Shown piece by piece: positions 55,850 through 64,000 of a stretch of DNA of 64,000 nt. How positions within the stretch are numbered: the stretch's first letter is position 1; the number at the start of each line of letters is the position of its first letter. Location of the stretch: assembly GCA_036001465.1 (NCBI GenBank), contig DASYUH010000007.1, forward strand, positions 1-64,000. The letters run 5' to 3'. The notes beneath the pieces were generated by a model that was not told the DNA's origin, did no database searches, and worked only from the letters and a program-made list of their open reading frames with translations. Both the position numbers and the translations under genes were made by a program. Origin of the DNA: Candidatus Polarisedimenticolia bacterium. Lineage in GTDB: Bacteria > Acidobacteriota > Polarisedimenticolia > Gp22-AA2.

Positions 55850-57403
55850 CTAGTGTTTCTCTTTCTCCAGCTCCTTCAGGCAGGCCCGGGCTTCGGAGTG
55901 GGAGGGCATGAGCTCGAGGGTCTTCTCGAACTCCTTCTTCGCCTTGGCGTACAAACCGTGAGTTCGGTAGAAGTGACCGAGGGTGACGGAGTGGGCGGGG
56001 TTGAAGGGCTCGAGCTCGGCGGCGCGCAGGAGGGCCCCCTCGGCCCGCTTCTGCCAGCGGTAGTCGGGGTTTCTCTGGAGCGACTGGCCGAGGAGGCTGA
56101 ACACCTGCGCGTTCTTGTCGCTGTAGGACGTGGCGAACTCGCAGTAGCGAATGCAGTTGAAGAAATCACCCATCTTGAAGTAGTCCCTCGCCTTGCCGAA
56201 GAACTGCTCCGCCCTTCGGGCCTTTTCCTCCTCGAACGACTGTTTCTCGGTCTTCGTCAGCTCCTTGCGCATGGACAGGGAATCGAGGTCGAGGTTCACC
56301 ACCCGCTCGGTGCTGGAGCCGGCCGCGCGCGCCGCGCCGAGCTTCTGCTCGCGCACGGCGAGGAAGGACTCCAGGAGTCGCGCCTCGATGATCTGCAGCT
56401 CCTCCTTGAGGTCCTGCTGCACCTTCTTCATGAAGCGCGACGGGTGATACCTTTCCTTCCGCTCCATGTACGCCGCCTTGATCCGGTCCGCGCTGGCCGC
56501 CTCGTCGATGCCCAGGATCGTCTGGGGGGGGCTTTCGCGGGCCAGGCGGTAGAAGTCGCGCACCTCGGACAGCTCGCGTTCCTCGCGCCGCCGCTTCTCC
56601 TCCTCGCCGCGCACCAGGTCGCCGCAGCTGAGGGGACCGGCGGAGATGGCCGGCACGAAGTTGATCATGCCGAGAATCAGGAGGCCGAAGAGGAACCGCG
56701 CGGCCAGATCCTCCTCCCCGGGCGGCACCTGCGCGAGGACGTCCCGAACCTTGGTCTGTCCGTCGACCCGGGATAGAAGGTAACCCTCGATGGGCGCCAG
56801 CGTGAGACGGTCGATCGGCAGATAGATCTGGTCGGACAGGCGGAGGACACGGTCCTGACGCAGGAGCGCCTCCCGGATCGGCTCGAATCCGACCATGGAT
56901 CGCAGGGCGTGAATGATCATCTCGAAGCTGGCCACGACATCCGTCTGCAGAAGCCCGGCGGTGACGGAGCCTTCGTCGAAACGGTACTCGATCTCCTCCC
57001 AACGGAACAGGGCGGTGAGGATGCGCTGCGCCAGCTCGCGGTTGGCTCCCAGGAGCGTCTCGTGCGTCACCAGGCCCCGGCGCGCGGCGACCTCCGCCAC
57101 CTGGGAATCGGCGAGACCCTTCAGGGTCTCGGCCTCCTCGATCCGCATCCATCCCTTCTCGACCAGAAGGGCCGACAGCCGCTCGTCGGGGAGCGACGAC
57201 GAGGCGGTCAGGATCATCCCGCGGTCCAGCAGGATCCGCTTCTCCACGCCGCTTCGGCCGAGAACGAGGACGCCGGTCTTCTCGTCCATGTAGAGGTCAC
57301 GGATGAGCTCGGCCAGGGCCGGGGGCGAGCAGAAGCCGCGAGCGCTCCTGTCCGGCGAGGTGCCCGCGTCTCCCGTCGTCACGGTGGCCCCTTCGCCGCT
57401 CAT
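55850..57403 (-). CDS. DUF4388 - J-domain-like - TPR signalling protein
   Basis: 517 residues from ATG 57403 (ATGA overlap with the kinase gene). Residues ~20-190 form a DUF4388-type domain (LIRDLYMDEKTGVLVLGRSG, LDRGMILTASSSLPDE). A J-domain-like segment near 315-360 reads TILGIDEAASADRIKAAYM with HPS in place of HPD, so it should not stimulate Hsp70. After a coiled coil come TPRs to the end (AELEPFNPAHSVTLGHFYRT). It is the last gene of a two-component operon and is likely an output or scaffold protein. Confidence 0.8.
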   Translation of the reverse strand: MSGEGATVTTGDAGTSPDRSARGFCSPPALAELIRDLYMDEKTGVLVLGRSGVEKRILLDRGMILTASSSLPDERLSALLVEKGWMRIEEAETLKGLADSQVAEVAARRGLVTHETLLGANRELAQRILTALFRWEEIEYRFDEGSVTAGLLQTDVVASFEMIIHALRSMVGFEPIREALLRQDRVLRLSDQIYLPIDRLTLAPIEGYLLSRVDGQTKVRDVLAQVPPGEEDLAARFLFGLLILGMINFVPAISAGPLSCGDLVRGEEEKRRREERELSEVRDFYRLARESPPQTILGIDEAASADRIKAAYMERKERYHPSRFMKKVQQDLKEELQIIEARLLESFLAVREQKLGAARAAGSSTERVVNLDLDSLSMRKELTKTEKQSFEEEKARRAEQFFGKARDYFKMGDFFNCIRYCEFATSYSDKNAQVFSLLGQSLQRNPDYRWQKRAEGALLRAAELEPFNPAHSVTLGHFYRTHGLYAKAKKEFEKTLELMPSHSEARACLKELEKEKH

Positions 57404-58602
57404 GCTGCGGAGGCTCCGGAAGCCGATGGGGCGGTGCCGGTGGCCGGCCCGGAAATGCGCAGCGACACGAAGACCGTGGTCCCTTCCCGGACCTTGCTTT
57501 TCAGCCAGATCCGGCCGCCATGACATTCGACCGCGAGCCGGCAGAACGTCAGCCCCAGCCCCGAATCATTCAGAAGGCGCTTGCCCGATTCCGAGTCGCC
57601 CGCCACGAATTTCTCGAAGATCCGGGGCTGCAACTCTTCCGAGATCCCCTCTCCCGTGTCGCTGACCGTCAGGGTGACGTGGTCCCCCTCTTTCAGGGCG
57701 TCCACCACGACGCGCCCTCCGCTCGGCGTGTGTTTGAACGCATTGCTCAGGAGGTTGGCGATCACCCGGCTCACCAGCTCGCGATCGGCGACGGGCGCGG
57801 GGAGATCGGGGTCGACGCGGTTCTCCAGGCGGATCCCGTCGCGCGCGCTCAGGCCCATCATCTCGTCGGCGTTCTCCTGGACCACCGCATGCAGAACGAC
57901 GGACTCCAGGCGCAGGGGCATTTTGCGCTCCTCCAGCCTGCCGATCTGCAGGATGTTCAGGATCATCCGCATCATCTGCCGGGCGCTCTCGTGCGTGCGC
58001 TGCAGGAGCTCCGCCAGCCGGGCGGGGGTCAGCGACTCGTGGCTCTGCATCTGGATGAGCTGGATGTTCCCCGTGATGCTGGCCAGGGGATTCTTGAGGT
58101 CGTGCACCACCATCTGCATCATCGATTCCTTGAATCCCTGCATGCGCACCAGCTCCTGGTTCGCGGCCTCGATCTCCGATTTTCGGCGCTCCAGCTCGTC
58201 CTGCAGCGCCTTCACCCTGAGGACGGAACGCACCTTGGCGAGGAGCTCGAGCTTGTTGATCGGCTTCGTCAGGAAATCGTCGGCCCCGTATTCGAGGGCC
58301 TGGACCTTGTCCTCGAGCGCGTTCAACGCCGTGACCATGATGACCGGCAGGAGGCGCGTCTCGTAGCGCCCCTTCAGGCGCTGGCACAGCTCGAAGCCGC
58401 TGACCCGGGGCATCATCACGTCGAGGACCAGAAGATCGGGGTGCTCGGTTTCGACCATGCCGAGCGCTTCCTCGCCGTTGTAGGCCTTGATCACGCGGTA
58501 GCCGCTCCCCTTCAAGATCGACTCGATGAGGCGCACGTTGCGATGATCGTCGTCCACCACCAGGACCGATGCGCCGGGGGCGTCCTGCTGTGCGCTCATC
58601 AT
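57400..58602 (-). CDS. Receiver-histidine kinase hybrid, soluble
   Basis: 400 residues: receiver domain at ~12-125 (VLVVDDDHRNVRL, phospho-Asp in LLVLDVMMPRVSG, Lys in DFLTKPI). A coiled coil leads to a HisKA domain (MMQMVVHDLKNPLASITGN) and an HATPase domain (VIANLLSNAFKHTPSGG, DTGEGISEEL, NDSGLGLTFCRLAV). No membrane segment. The receiver-first order suggests it is controlled by phosphorylation from another kinase, perhaps the one next to it. Confidence 0.93.
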   Translation of the reverse strand: MMSAQQDAPGASVLVVDDDHRNVRLIESILKGSGYRVIKAYNGEEALGMVETEHPDLLVLDVMMPRVSGFELCQRLKGRYETRLLPVIMVTALNALEDKVQALEYGADDFLTKPINKLELLAKVRSVLRVKALQDELERRKSEIEAANQELVRMQGFKESMMQMVVHDLKNPLASITGNIQLIQMQSHESLTPARLAELLQRTHESARQMMRMILNILQIGRLEERKMPLRLESVVLHAVVQENADEMMGLSARDGIRLENRVDPDLPAPVADRELVSRVIANLLSNAFKHTPSGGRVVVDALKEGDHVTLTVSDTGEGISEELQPRIFEKFVAGDSESGKRLLNDSGLGLTFCRLAVECHGGRIWLKSKVREGTTVFVSLRISGPATGTAPSASGASAA

Positions 58603-58633
58603 CCTCTCCTGGCGCGGTCCGCGCCGCAGGCAG

Positions 58634-60604
58634 TCAATTGGAGTGGAGTCCCGGACCCTGGTTCAGAAAGGCCGCGATCTGCTTGGCCAGCTCCCCCGGC
58701 TGGATCGGCTTCGAGATGTACCCCGCGCACCCGGCCTCCTTGGCCCTGGCCTCGTCCCCCTTCATGACGTGGGCCGTCAGGGCGATGACGGGAATGTGAC
58801 TGGTCTCCGGGTTGTCCCGAAGGAGACGCGCCGCCCGGAGCCCGTCCATCCCCGGGAGCTGAATGTCCATCAATATGAGGTCCGGGCGTATGAACTTCAA
58901 GGCATCGAGGGCTTCTTCGCCGGTGGTCGATTCCGCCACGCGGTACCCGCTCTGCTTCAGGATGTCCCGGACCAGCTTGAGGTTGATGGGGTTGTCCTCC
59001 ACCACGAGGATCAGGCCTCCGGTGGTGCTCGCGCCCTTCGTCATCGGGTTGACGCCACTCCCTTTCCCGGCCGTCTGGACCGCCTCAGCCGCGGGCGCCG
59101 GAGCGACCGCTCCCGGAATGGTGAACGTGAAATCGCTCCCCTCCCCGAAGCGGCTTTTCAGGGTCAGACGCCCGCCCTGCATCTCCACGAATTTCTTGAC
59201 CAGGGTGAGCCCGAGACCGGTGCCCTGGTAGCGGCGCGCATAGGAGCCGTCCACCTGCGTGAACGCCTGAAAGATGCGCTCCTGGTCCTCCTCCTTGATG
59301 CCTATCCCGGTGTCGATGACCGAGACCGCCACCCGCTCCCCCTGGTGGCAGGCGCGCAGCGTCACGCGGCCTCCCGGATGCGTGAATTTCACGGCGTTGC
59401 TGAGCAGGTTGTTGAGGATCTGTCTCACCTTGCCGCGGTCCGCCCGCACCTCGACCTCCGACTCCTCCACCTCGGCGACGACCTCGATGTGCTTGCGACC
59501 GGCCTCGACGCGCAGCAGCGCCATGACCTCCTCGATCACCGGGCCGATCTCGAACTCCTCCAGGTTCAGCTTCATCTTGCCCGCTTCGATCTTCGAGAGG
59601 TCGAGGATCTCGTTGATCAGCTCCAGGAGGTGCCGCCCGCTGCTCAGGATGTCCGTGACGTAGTCCTTCTGATCCTCGCTGAGAGCCCCGGAACCGGTGT
59701 CGAGCAGCAGTTCGGAGAATCCGATGACCGCGTTCAGCGGCGTGCGCAGCTCATGGGACATGTTCGCGAGGAATTCGCTTTTCAGCGAGTTGGCGCGCTG
59801 CAGCTCCAGATTGGAGTTCTGCAGCTTCTGGTTCACCACCTCCAGCTCCTGCGTGCGCTCCTTCACCTTGCGCTCCAGATCGGCGTTCATCCGCTCGATG
59901 TCTTCGAGGTGCTGCCTCCTTTCCTCCAGCTTGTCCAGGTACAGCTTGTACGAGTAATAGATGAGGACGCAAAAGGGCAGGGACAGGACGAACGAGTAGA
60001 TGCCGAATCGCCCCAGGAAGTAGGACATCGCCAGGGCCAGCGACCCTCCCGCGAAGAACGAAGGGGCCGACCAGAGGAAGTTGTCGTGCCACACCTTGAA
60101 GAGGTTCGACCGGTTGCTGAGCGCCACCACCCCCGAGATGCTGTAGGTGTTCACGAGGTAGAAGACCAGGGTCGCCACCATCAGGGCGACCAGCGGATAA
60201 CCCCCGATGGACCCCTCGCTCCTGCCGCCGACGAACGTGTAGGTGGTGCAGGTCAGAAACGTGGTGATCACGAACGAGCTGATGTTGAACAGGGCGCGGT
60301 AGAACTCCATGCGCGGGGCGCGGATGAAGCACAGGCTGCTGATGCAGAGGATGGAGATGAACACCGCATTGGCGGTGCCCAGCTGGATCATCGTCGCCAG
60401 GATGAACGGATGCGAGATCGACATCTCGACCCGCATCCCCAGGTGCACCGTGTGCGGCGCCATGATCGCGCCGATGAGGGCCAGCATCAGGAATTCGGTG
60501 CTGAACGTCAGGGTGCCGGAATGGAGAACGTGGAGCAGGATGACCAGCGCCGCCGCGTAGGTCGCCAGGATGTAGATCCGGGTGCCCCGGTTCAAGTCCT
60601 TCAT
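58634..60604 (-). CDS. Membrane hybrid histidine kinase
   Basis: 656 residues. About eight hydrophobic helices fill residues 1-215 with no recognised ligand domain. A coiled coil ([20 protein letters not shown]) leads to HisKA ([20 protein letters not shown]), HATPase ([33 protein letters not shown]) and a C-terminal receiver ([15 protein letters not shown], phospho-Asp in [13 protein letters not shown]). All catalytic residues appear intact. Confidence 0.93.
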   Translation of the reverse strand: MKDLNRGTRIYILATYAAALVILLHVLHSGTLTFSTEFLMLALIGAIMAPHTVHLGMRVEMSISHPFILATMIQLGTANAVFISILCISSLCFIRAPRMEFYRALFNISSFVITTFLTCTTYTFVGGRSEGSIGGYPLVALMVATLVFYLVNTYSISGVVALSNRSNLFKVWHDNFLWSAPSFFAGGSLALAMSYFLGRFGIYSFVLSLPFCVLIYYSYKLYLDKLEERRQHLEDIERMNADLERKVKERTQELEVVNQKLQNSNLELQRANSLKSEFLANMSHELRTPLNAVIGFSELLLDTGSGALSEDQKDYVTDILSSGRHLLELINEILDLSKIEAGKMKLNLEEFEIGPVIEEVMALLRVEAGRKHIEVVAEVEESEVEVRADRGKVRQILNNLLSNAVKFTHPGGRVTLRACHQGERVAVSVIDTGIGIKEEDQERIFQAFTQVDGSYARRYQGTGLGLTLVKKFVEMQGGRLTLKSRFGEGSDFTFTIPGAVAPAPAAEAVQTAGKGSGVNPMTKGASTTGGLILVVEDNPINLKLVRDILKQSGYRVAESTTGEEALDALKFIRPDLILMDIQLPGMDGLRAARLLRDNPETSHIPVIALTAHVMKGDEARAKEAGCAGYISKPIQPGELAKQIAAFLNQGPGLHSN

Positions 60605-60661
60605 GCGTTCACCCCGGCACCGGCGGGCCGGGGCAGGCTTCCTCCGGCCGCTCGAGCCGCC

Positions 60662-62062
60662 TCAGTTCATCGGGTTGCGCCCGATGTCGTACTTCTTGAG
60701 CTTGCTGTAGAGGCTGCTACGATTGATGCCGAGCACCGAGGCGGCCAGCTTCTTGTTCCAGTTGCACTCGGCAAGGGTCTTGAGGATGTAGAGGCGCTCG
60801 TTCTCATACAGCGAGAGCTTGACCTCGGCCCCTTCGGTCGCGCCGTCCTTGAGGTTGGGAGGCAGGTCGCTCAGATCGATGAGATCCCCCTTGGCGAGGA
60901 TCACCGTGCGCTCGATGACGTTCTCCAGCTCGCGGACGTTCCCCGGCCAGGAGTACCGCGTCATGCCCTCCATCGCCTCGCTCGAGAAACCGCGCATCGT
61001 CTTGCCGATCTTCTTGGACACCCGCTCGAGGAACTCCATGCTCAGGGTCGGAATGTCCTCGACGCGCTCGCGCAGGGGCGGGATGTGGATCGGGATGACG
61101 TTCAGTCGGTAGAACAGATCGTTGCGGAAGCTGCCGCGCTCCATCCCCTCCTGCAGGTTCTTGTTGGTCGCCGCAATGACGCGGACGTCGACCTCGATGG
61201 TCTGCTCGCCGCCCACGCGCTCGAACCGCCTTTCCTGGAGGAAGCGCAGGAGCATGAGCTGCGTCGCGGGGGAGATGTCGCCGATCTCGTCCAGGAAGAT
61301 GGTCCCCGAGTCGGCGAGCTCGAAGCGGCCCTTCTTCTGCTTGACCGCGCCCGTGAAGGCCCCCTTTTCGTGTCCGAAGAGCTCCGAATGGAGGATCCCC
61401 TCGGAGTAGACGGCGCAGTTGGCCTCCACGAAAGGACGCTCGGCCCGCAACGAGTTGTAGTGAAGGATGCGGGCCAGCAGGCCCTTGCCGGTGCCGCTCT
61501 CTCCCATGACCAGGACGGTTGAGTCGGTGCCCGTGACCTCCTGCAGCAGGTCGTGAATCTGCTTCATCTTCGGGCTCTTCCCGAGGATGGCGCTGAACGC
61601 ATACTGGCCTTGCAGGTTGCGTCGCAGCTCGAAGTTCTTCACCTTCTCCGTCTGCAGCTCCTCGAGCGCCCGACGCCGCTCGCTTCCCATCTGCTTGAGC
61701 TGCGCCGCCCTCTCGGCGAGCGCCAGGAGCTCGTCCTCCGCGATCGGCTGCTTGAGGAAGTCATACGCCCCCTTGCGGAGCGCCAGGATGGTCGTCTCGA
61801 CCTCCGGTCGCGCCGCCGTCAGCACCACCGGAATCTCGGGAGACGATTCCTTGATCCGCGCGAGCAGTTCGATGCCGCTCAAGTCCGGCAGGTCCATCGC
61901 GACGATCGCGAGATCGAACCCCTGGGCGCGCAGGCGCTCGAGCGCCAGCGCGCAGCGATCGACCGCCACGAGGCGGTGACCGCCGCGAGTCAGGATTCCC
62001 GTCTGATTGCGGACCGAGTCCGCGTCCGCATCAACGATGAGGATATTGGCCTTGGGATGCAC
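60662..62062 (-). CDS. NtrC-family sigma54-dependent response regulator
   Basis: 466 residues: receiver (phospho-Asp in AIVAMDLPDLSG, Lys in DFLKQPI; the acidic pair is VDAD), AAA+ domain (P-loop GESGTGKG, GAFTGA loop, LFYRLNVIPIHIPPLRER) and a Fis-type helix-turn-helix (NKKLAASVLGINRSSLYSKL). Activates sigma54 RNA polymerase. GTG start with AGGAGG upstream; first gene of the signalling operon. Confidence 0.94.
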   Translation of the reverse strand: MHPKANILIVDADADSVRNQTGILTRGGHRLVAVDRCALALERLRAQGFDLAIVAMDLPDLSGIELLARIKESSPEIPVVLTAARPEVETTILALRKGAYDFLKQPIAEDELLALAERAAQLKQMGSERRRALEELQTEKVKNFELRRNLQGQYAFSAILGKSPKMKQIHDLLQEVTGTDSTVLVMGESGTGKGLLARILHYNSLRAERPFVEANCAVYSEGILHSELFGHEKGAFTGAVKQKKGRFELADSGTIFLDEIGDISPATQLMLLRFLQERRFERVGGEQTIEVDVRVIAATNKNLQEGMERGSFRNDLFYRLNVIPIHIPPLRERVEDIPTLSMEFLERVSKKIGKTMRGFSSEAMEGMTRYSWPGNVRELENVIERTVILAKGDLIDLSDLPPNLKDGATEGAEVKLSLYENERLYILKTLAECNWNKKLAASVLGINRSSLYSKLKKYDIGRNPMN

Positions 62063-62386
62063 TCTGCCCTCCTGAGTGACGTGTCCAGAAGAGCAGCAAG
62101 AAGCGTTCCATGGTCACGGCGGGCCCCGGTTCGCGGAACCCAAGCTGGAACAGGGCCTTGCGCCGATGACGAAGGTGAAATCACCGGCCGGGGCGCTCCG
62201 GAAAACGCTTTGGACATCGCCGACGACACAAACTGTAACGGGATGTCCGAACGGCGCCGCCCCGCGGGACCGCGTCCTGACTACACTCAGGACACGCGTC
62301 ATGCCCTCGACGGGAACCGACCAGGGGTTGGGCGCGTCCCGGAGGCGCGGCAGGCCGTCGCCCGGGGCTATGGTAGGCTTGGAGAC
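62063..62386. other. Divergent intergenic region
   Basis: About 320 bases between the sigma54 regulator and the TPR gene. It contains the ribosome sites of both genes. No sigma54 box of correct spacing, no convincing sigma70 promoter and no RNA gene could be recognised. Confidence 0.5.
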
Positions 62387-63850
62387 GTGTCGCGCCCTGT
62401 CCTGTCACGCCCGCGCGCCCGCCGCCTGGCCGCCGCGGCCCTGGCGCTCGCCGCCGCACTTCCCGCGCGGGCCGCGACCCCTCCCCCCGATTCCGGGAGC
62501 CTCATACGCTCCGGTCTCAAGGAGCTCCACGACGGTCTCTACGGGAAGGCCGAGGCGACCTTCCGCTCCGCCGCCCGCGCGGCGCCAGACGATCCGGCGC
62601 CGCAGATGTTCATCGCCTTCACGTACTGGTGGCGCACGCTGGAGGATCGCGGCGATCGCTCGTGGGACGCTCCGTTCCTGTCGGCGGTGGAGAGCGCGGT
62701 GGCGTCGGGCGAGCGCCTCCTGGAGGTCGACCCCCGCGATCGCCGCGTCCTCGTTGCGGTCGGCACGGTGCATATCCTCAGGTCCCAGGTCGAAGCGATG
62801 CGCAAAAACCTCTTCAAGGCGGGACAGGAAGCCCGACGCGGGAAGAAAAAACTGGAGGCCGCGCTCGCGGTCGATCCGGGTTATGCCGACGCGCTGTTCG
62901 GGCTGGGCGCCTACAACTACTACACCGAGAAGATTCCGGGCCTGGCGCGAGGGCTCCTGTTCATGCCGCGCGGCGATTCCGAGCTGGGGCTCGCGCAGCT
63001 GAAGACGCTCGCCGCATCGGACGCCTATTTCAGCGCCGACGCCCGCCTTCTCCTGGCCCTCATCTGCGGGCACCGCGACGAGCGCTGCTACGGAGACGCC
63101 ATGGCGCACCTGAAGGAGGCGCGCCGGAGAAATCCCGACTCGCCGCTGGTCCAGGGATCGATGGCCGGGCTGGAGATGCGCCTCGGGGAGTACTCGAGCG
63201 CCGTACGCGACCTGGACTCGGCCCTGGCGGCGGCCGCCGGCCCCGGGAAGGAGCGTCTCCGGCAGCGCCGCACGCTGCGGGTCTACCTGGCGGACGCCCT
63301 GGTGTCGGACTGGCGCCTGGACCGGGCCGAGGGGATCCTGCGCACGGTGGGCGACCCGGCCTCGCTGCCGCCCCGCGAGCGGCAGGTGGTGGAGCGGCTG
63401 AGAGTCGAGCTGGCCTTCAAGAGGGGCGACGGGGCCGGCGGGTCCGCTGGCGGAGGGCCGTCCCTGCGCTCTCTCGTGGAGTCCGCCCTGCGCGCCCAGG
63501 ACGGGAAGCGGGATGAAGAGGCCCGCCGCCTTCTCGCAACTGCGGCCGGGGCGTTCCCACAAAGCCCTCTGCCCCGCTTCCTGTCAGGGCGACTCGAATT
63601 CCTGGCGGGCCGCTACCAGGAGGCCGAAGGCTCGTTCCAGGCGGCGCTCGAGCGCGCGCCGAGTCCGCCGCCATGGATGTCGGGATGGATCCTGCTGTAC
63701 CGCGGCCTGTCCGAGAAGGCGCTCGGTCGCCGCCTGGGCGCGCGCGCGCATTTTCAGGCGGCCAGCGAAGTGCGGCATTTCCGTTCGATCGATCGCGCGT
63801 GGCTCGAGCTTCAGGAAGGGGTGCCCCCGCACGGGCGGTGCGCACCCTGA
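62387..63850 (+). CDS. Secreted TPR-repeat protein
   Basis: 487 residues from GTG 62387 (GGAG just upstream). Signal peptide (AAAALALAAALPARAA), then multiple TPR-like helices: LYGKAEATFRSAARAAPDDP, ALAVDPGYADALFGLGAYNYY, GRYQEAEGSFQAALERAP. FKAGQEARRGKKKLEAALA fits a tetratricopeptide scaffold. No catalytic motif. Function unknown. Confidence 0.75.
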   Translation: MSRPVLSRPRARRLAAAALALAAALPARAATPPPDSGSLIRSGLKELHDGLYGKAEATFRSAARAAPDDPAPQMFIAFTYWWRTLEDRGDRSWDAPFLSAVESAVASGERLLEVDPRDRRVLVAVGTVHILRSQVEAMRKNLFKAGQEARRGKKKLEAALAVDPGYADALFGLGAYNYYTEKIPGLARGLLFMPRGDSELGLAQLKTLAASDAYFSADARLLLALICGHRDERCYGDAMAHLKEARRRNPDSPLVQGSMAGLEMRLGEYSSAVRDLDSALAAAAGPGKERLRQRRTLRVYLADALVSDWRLDRAEGILRTVGDPASLPPRERQVVERLRVELAFKRGDGAGGSAGGGPSLRSLVESALRAQDGKRDEEARRLLATAAGAFPQSPLPRFLSGRLEFLAGRYQEAEGSFQAALERAPSPPPWMSGWILLYRGLSEKALGRRLGARAHFQAASEVRHFRSIDRAWLELQEGVPPHGRCAP

Positions 63851-63856
63851 GGTGGC

Positions 63857-64000
63857 CTAGCGCGACAGGGCGCGCGTCACCCGCACCACGTACTGCTCGG
63901 TCTCACGGAACGGAGGGATCCCGCCGAACCGATCGACCGCCTGCTCGCCCGCGTTGTAGGCCGCCAGAGCGAGACGGACCTGCCCGCTGTACCGTTCGAG
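63857..64000 (-). CDS. Lytic transglycosylase (SLT family), C-terminus only
   Basis: The last 47 residues are visible: [20 protein letters not shown] followed by [22 protein letters not shown]...GGIPPF.ET..YV is the conserved C-terminal block of Slt70/MltE-type enzymes that cut peptidoglycan glycan strands. The catalytic Glu lies beyond the window. Confidence 0.85.
   Translation of the reverse strand, partial: LERYSGQVRLALAAYNAGEQAVDRFGGIPPFRETEQYVVRVTRALSR

Noticed and set aside
58643-61522. A 959-codon open frame on the plus strand
   Set aside because: Antisense to the histidine kinase and sigma54 regulator; shadow frame.
62133-62148. A sigma54 promoter (TGGAACAGGGCCTTGC) before the TPR gene
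   Set aside because: The GG and GC elements are one base too far apart for sigma54, which tolerates little change.

Overview
This is a GC-rich, gene-dense bacterial chromosome segment with one integrated mobile element. A TonB-dependent receptor, lipoprotein and secreted proteins point to a diderm. The gene families (DUF4388, DUF1844, YfiR, HprK with a Man-type EIIA, sigma54 regulators) and the many ATGA/GTGA start-stop overlaps fit Acidobacteriota or a neighbouring phylum. This placement is inferred from gene content; no rRNA marker is present.

Layout. 0-5.3 kb: start of an HtrA-like protease and a chaperone operon dnaK-hsp20-groES-groEL, all on the minus strand, behind a near-consensus promoter that overlaps a HAIR-like operator. 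5.3-9.1 kb: a DUF4388 protein, a TPR membrane protein and a DUF1844 protein. 9.2-19.6 kb: mazG, the operon murJ-dtd-xerD-accA, ssb, a YfgM-like protein, tRNA-Arg(CCT), gamma-glutamyltransferase, an M20 amidohydrolase, apt, acylphosphatase and tRNA-Pro(CGG).

19.6-27.9 kb: an integrative element of about 8.3 kb bounded by a perfect 42-bp direct repeat of the 5' half of tRNA-Pro(CGG). It carries a tyrosine integrase, a small GGKAR-type protein, a sigma70-family factor with an unusual C-terminal tail, a RepA-like ATPase, iteron-like repeats, a run of small unknown genes and an AT-richer membrane-protein cargo gene. Because the duplicated part is the 5' half, the element separates the tRNA, and probably acyP-apt behind it, from the native promoter, which is still visible beyond the far end. 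This is the most unusual feature of the window.

27.9-36.7 kb: MBL hydrolase, a MaoC-CitE pair facing a split methylcrotonyl-CoA-carboxylase-like operon (probable leucine/branched acyl-CoA catabolism), RNase D, DedA, SurE and tRNA-Pro(GGG). 36.9-42 kb: YfiR with a TonB receptor, and tdh-kbl threonine catabolism. 42-48.3 kb: a MerR regulator with a secreted protein, then a non-transporting PTS (hprK-rapZ-EIIA-ptsH-ptsI-cupin). 48.4-55.8 kb: an archaeal-type (type II) GAPDH-like gene and the fatty-acid operon yceD-rpmF-plsX-fabH-fabD-fabG-acpP-fabF. 55.8-64 kb: a signalling operon (sigma54 regulator, two histidine kinases, DUF4388/J/TPR protein), a TPR protein and the end of a lytic transglycosylase.

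The chromosomal genes are mostly core metabolism and signalling. No CRISPR array, rRNA operon or insertion-sequence transposase was seen.
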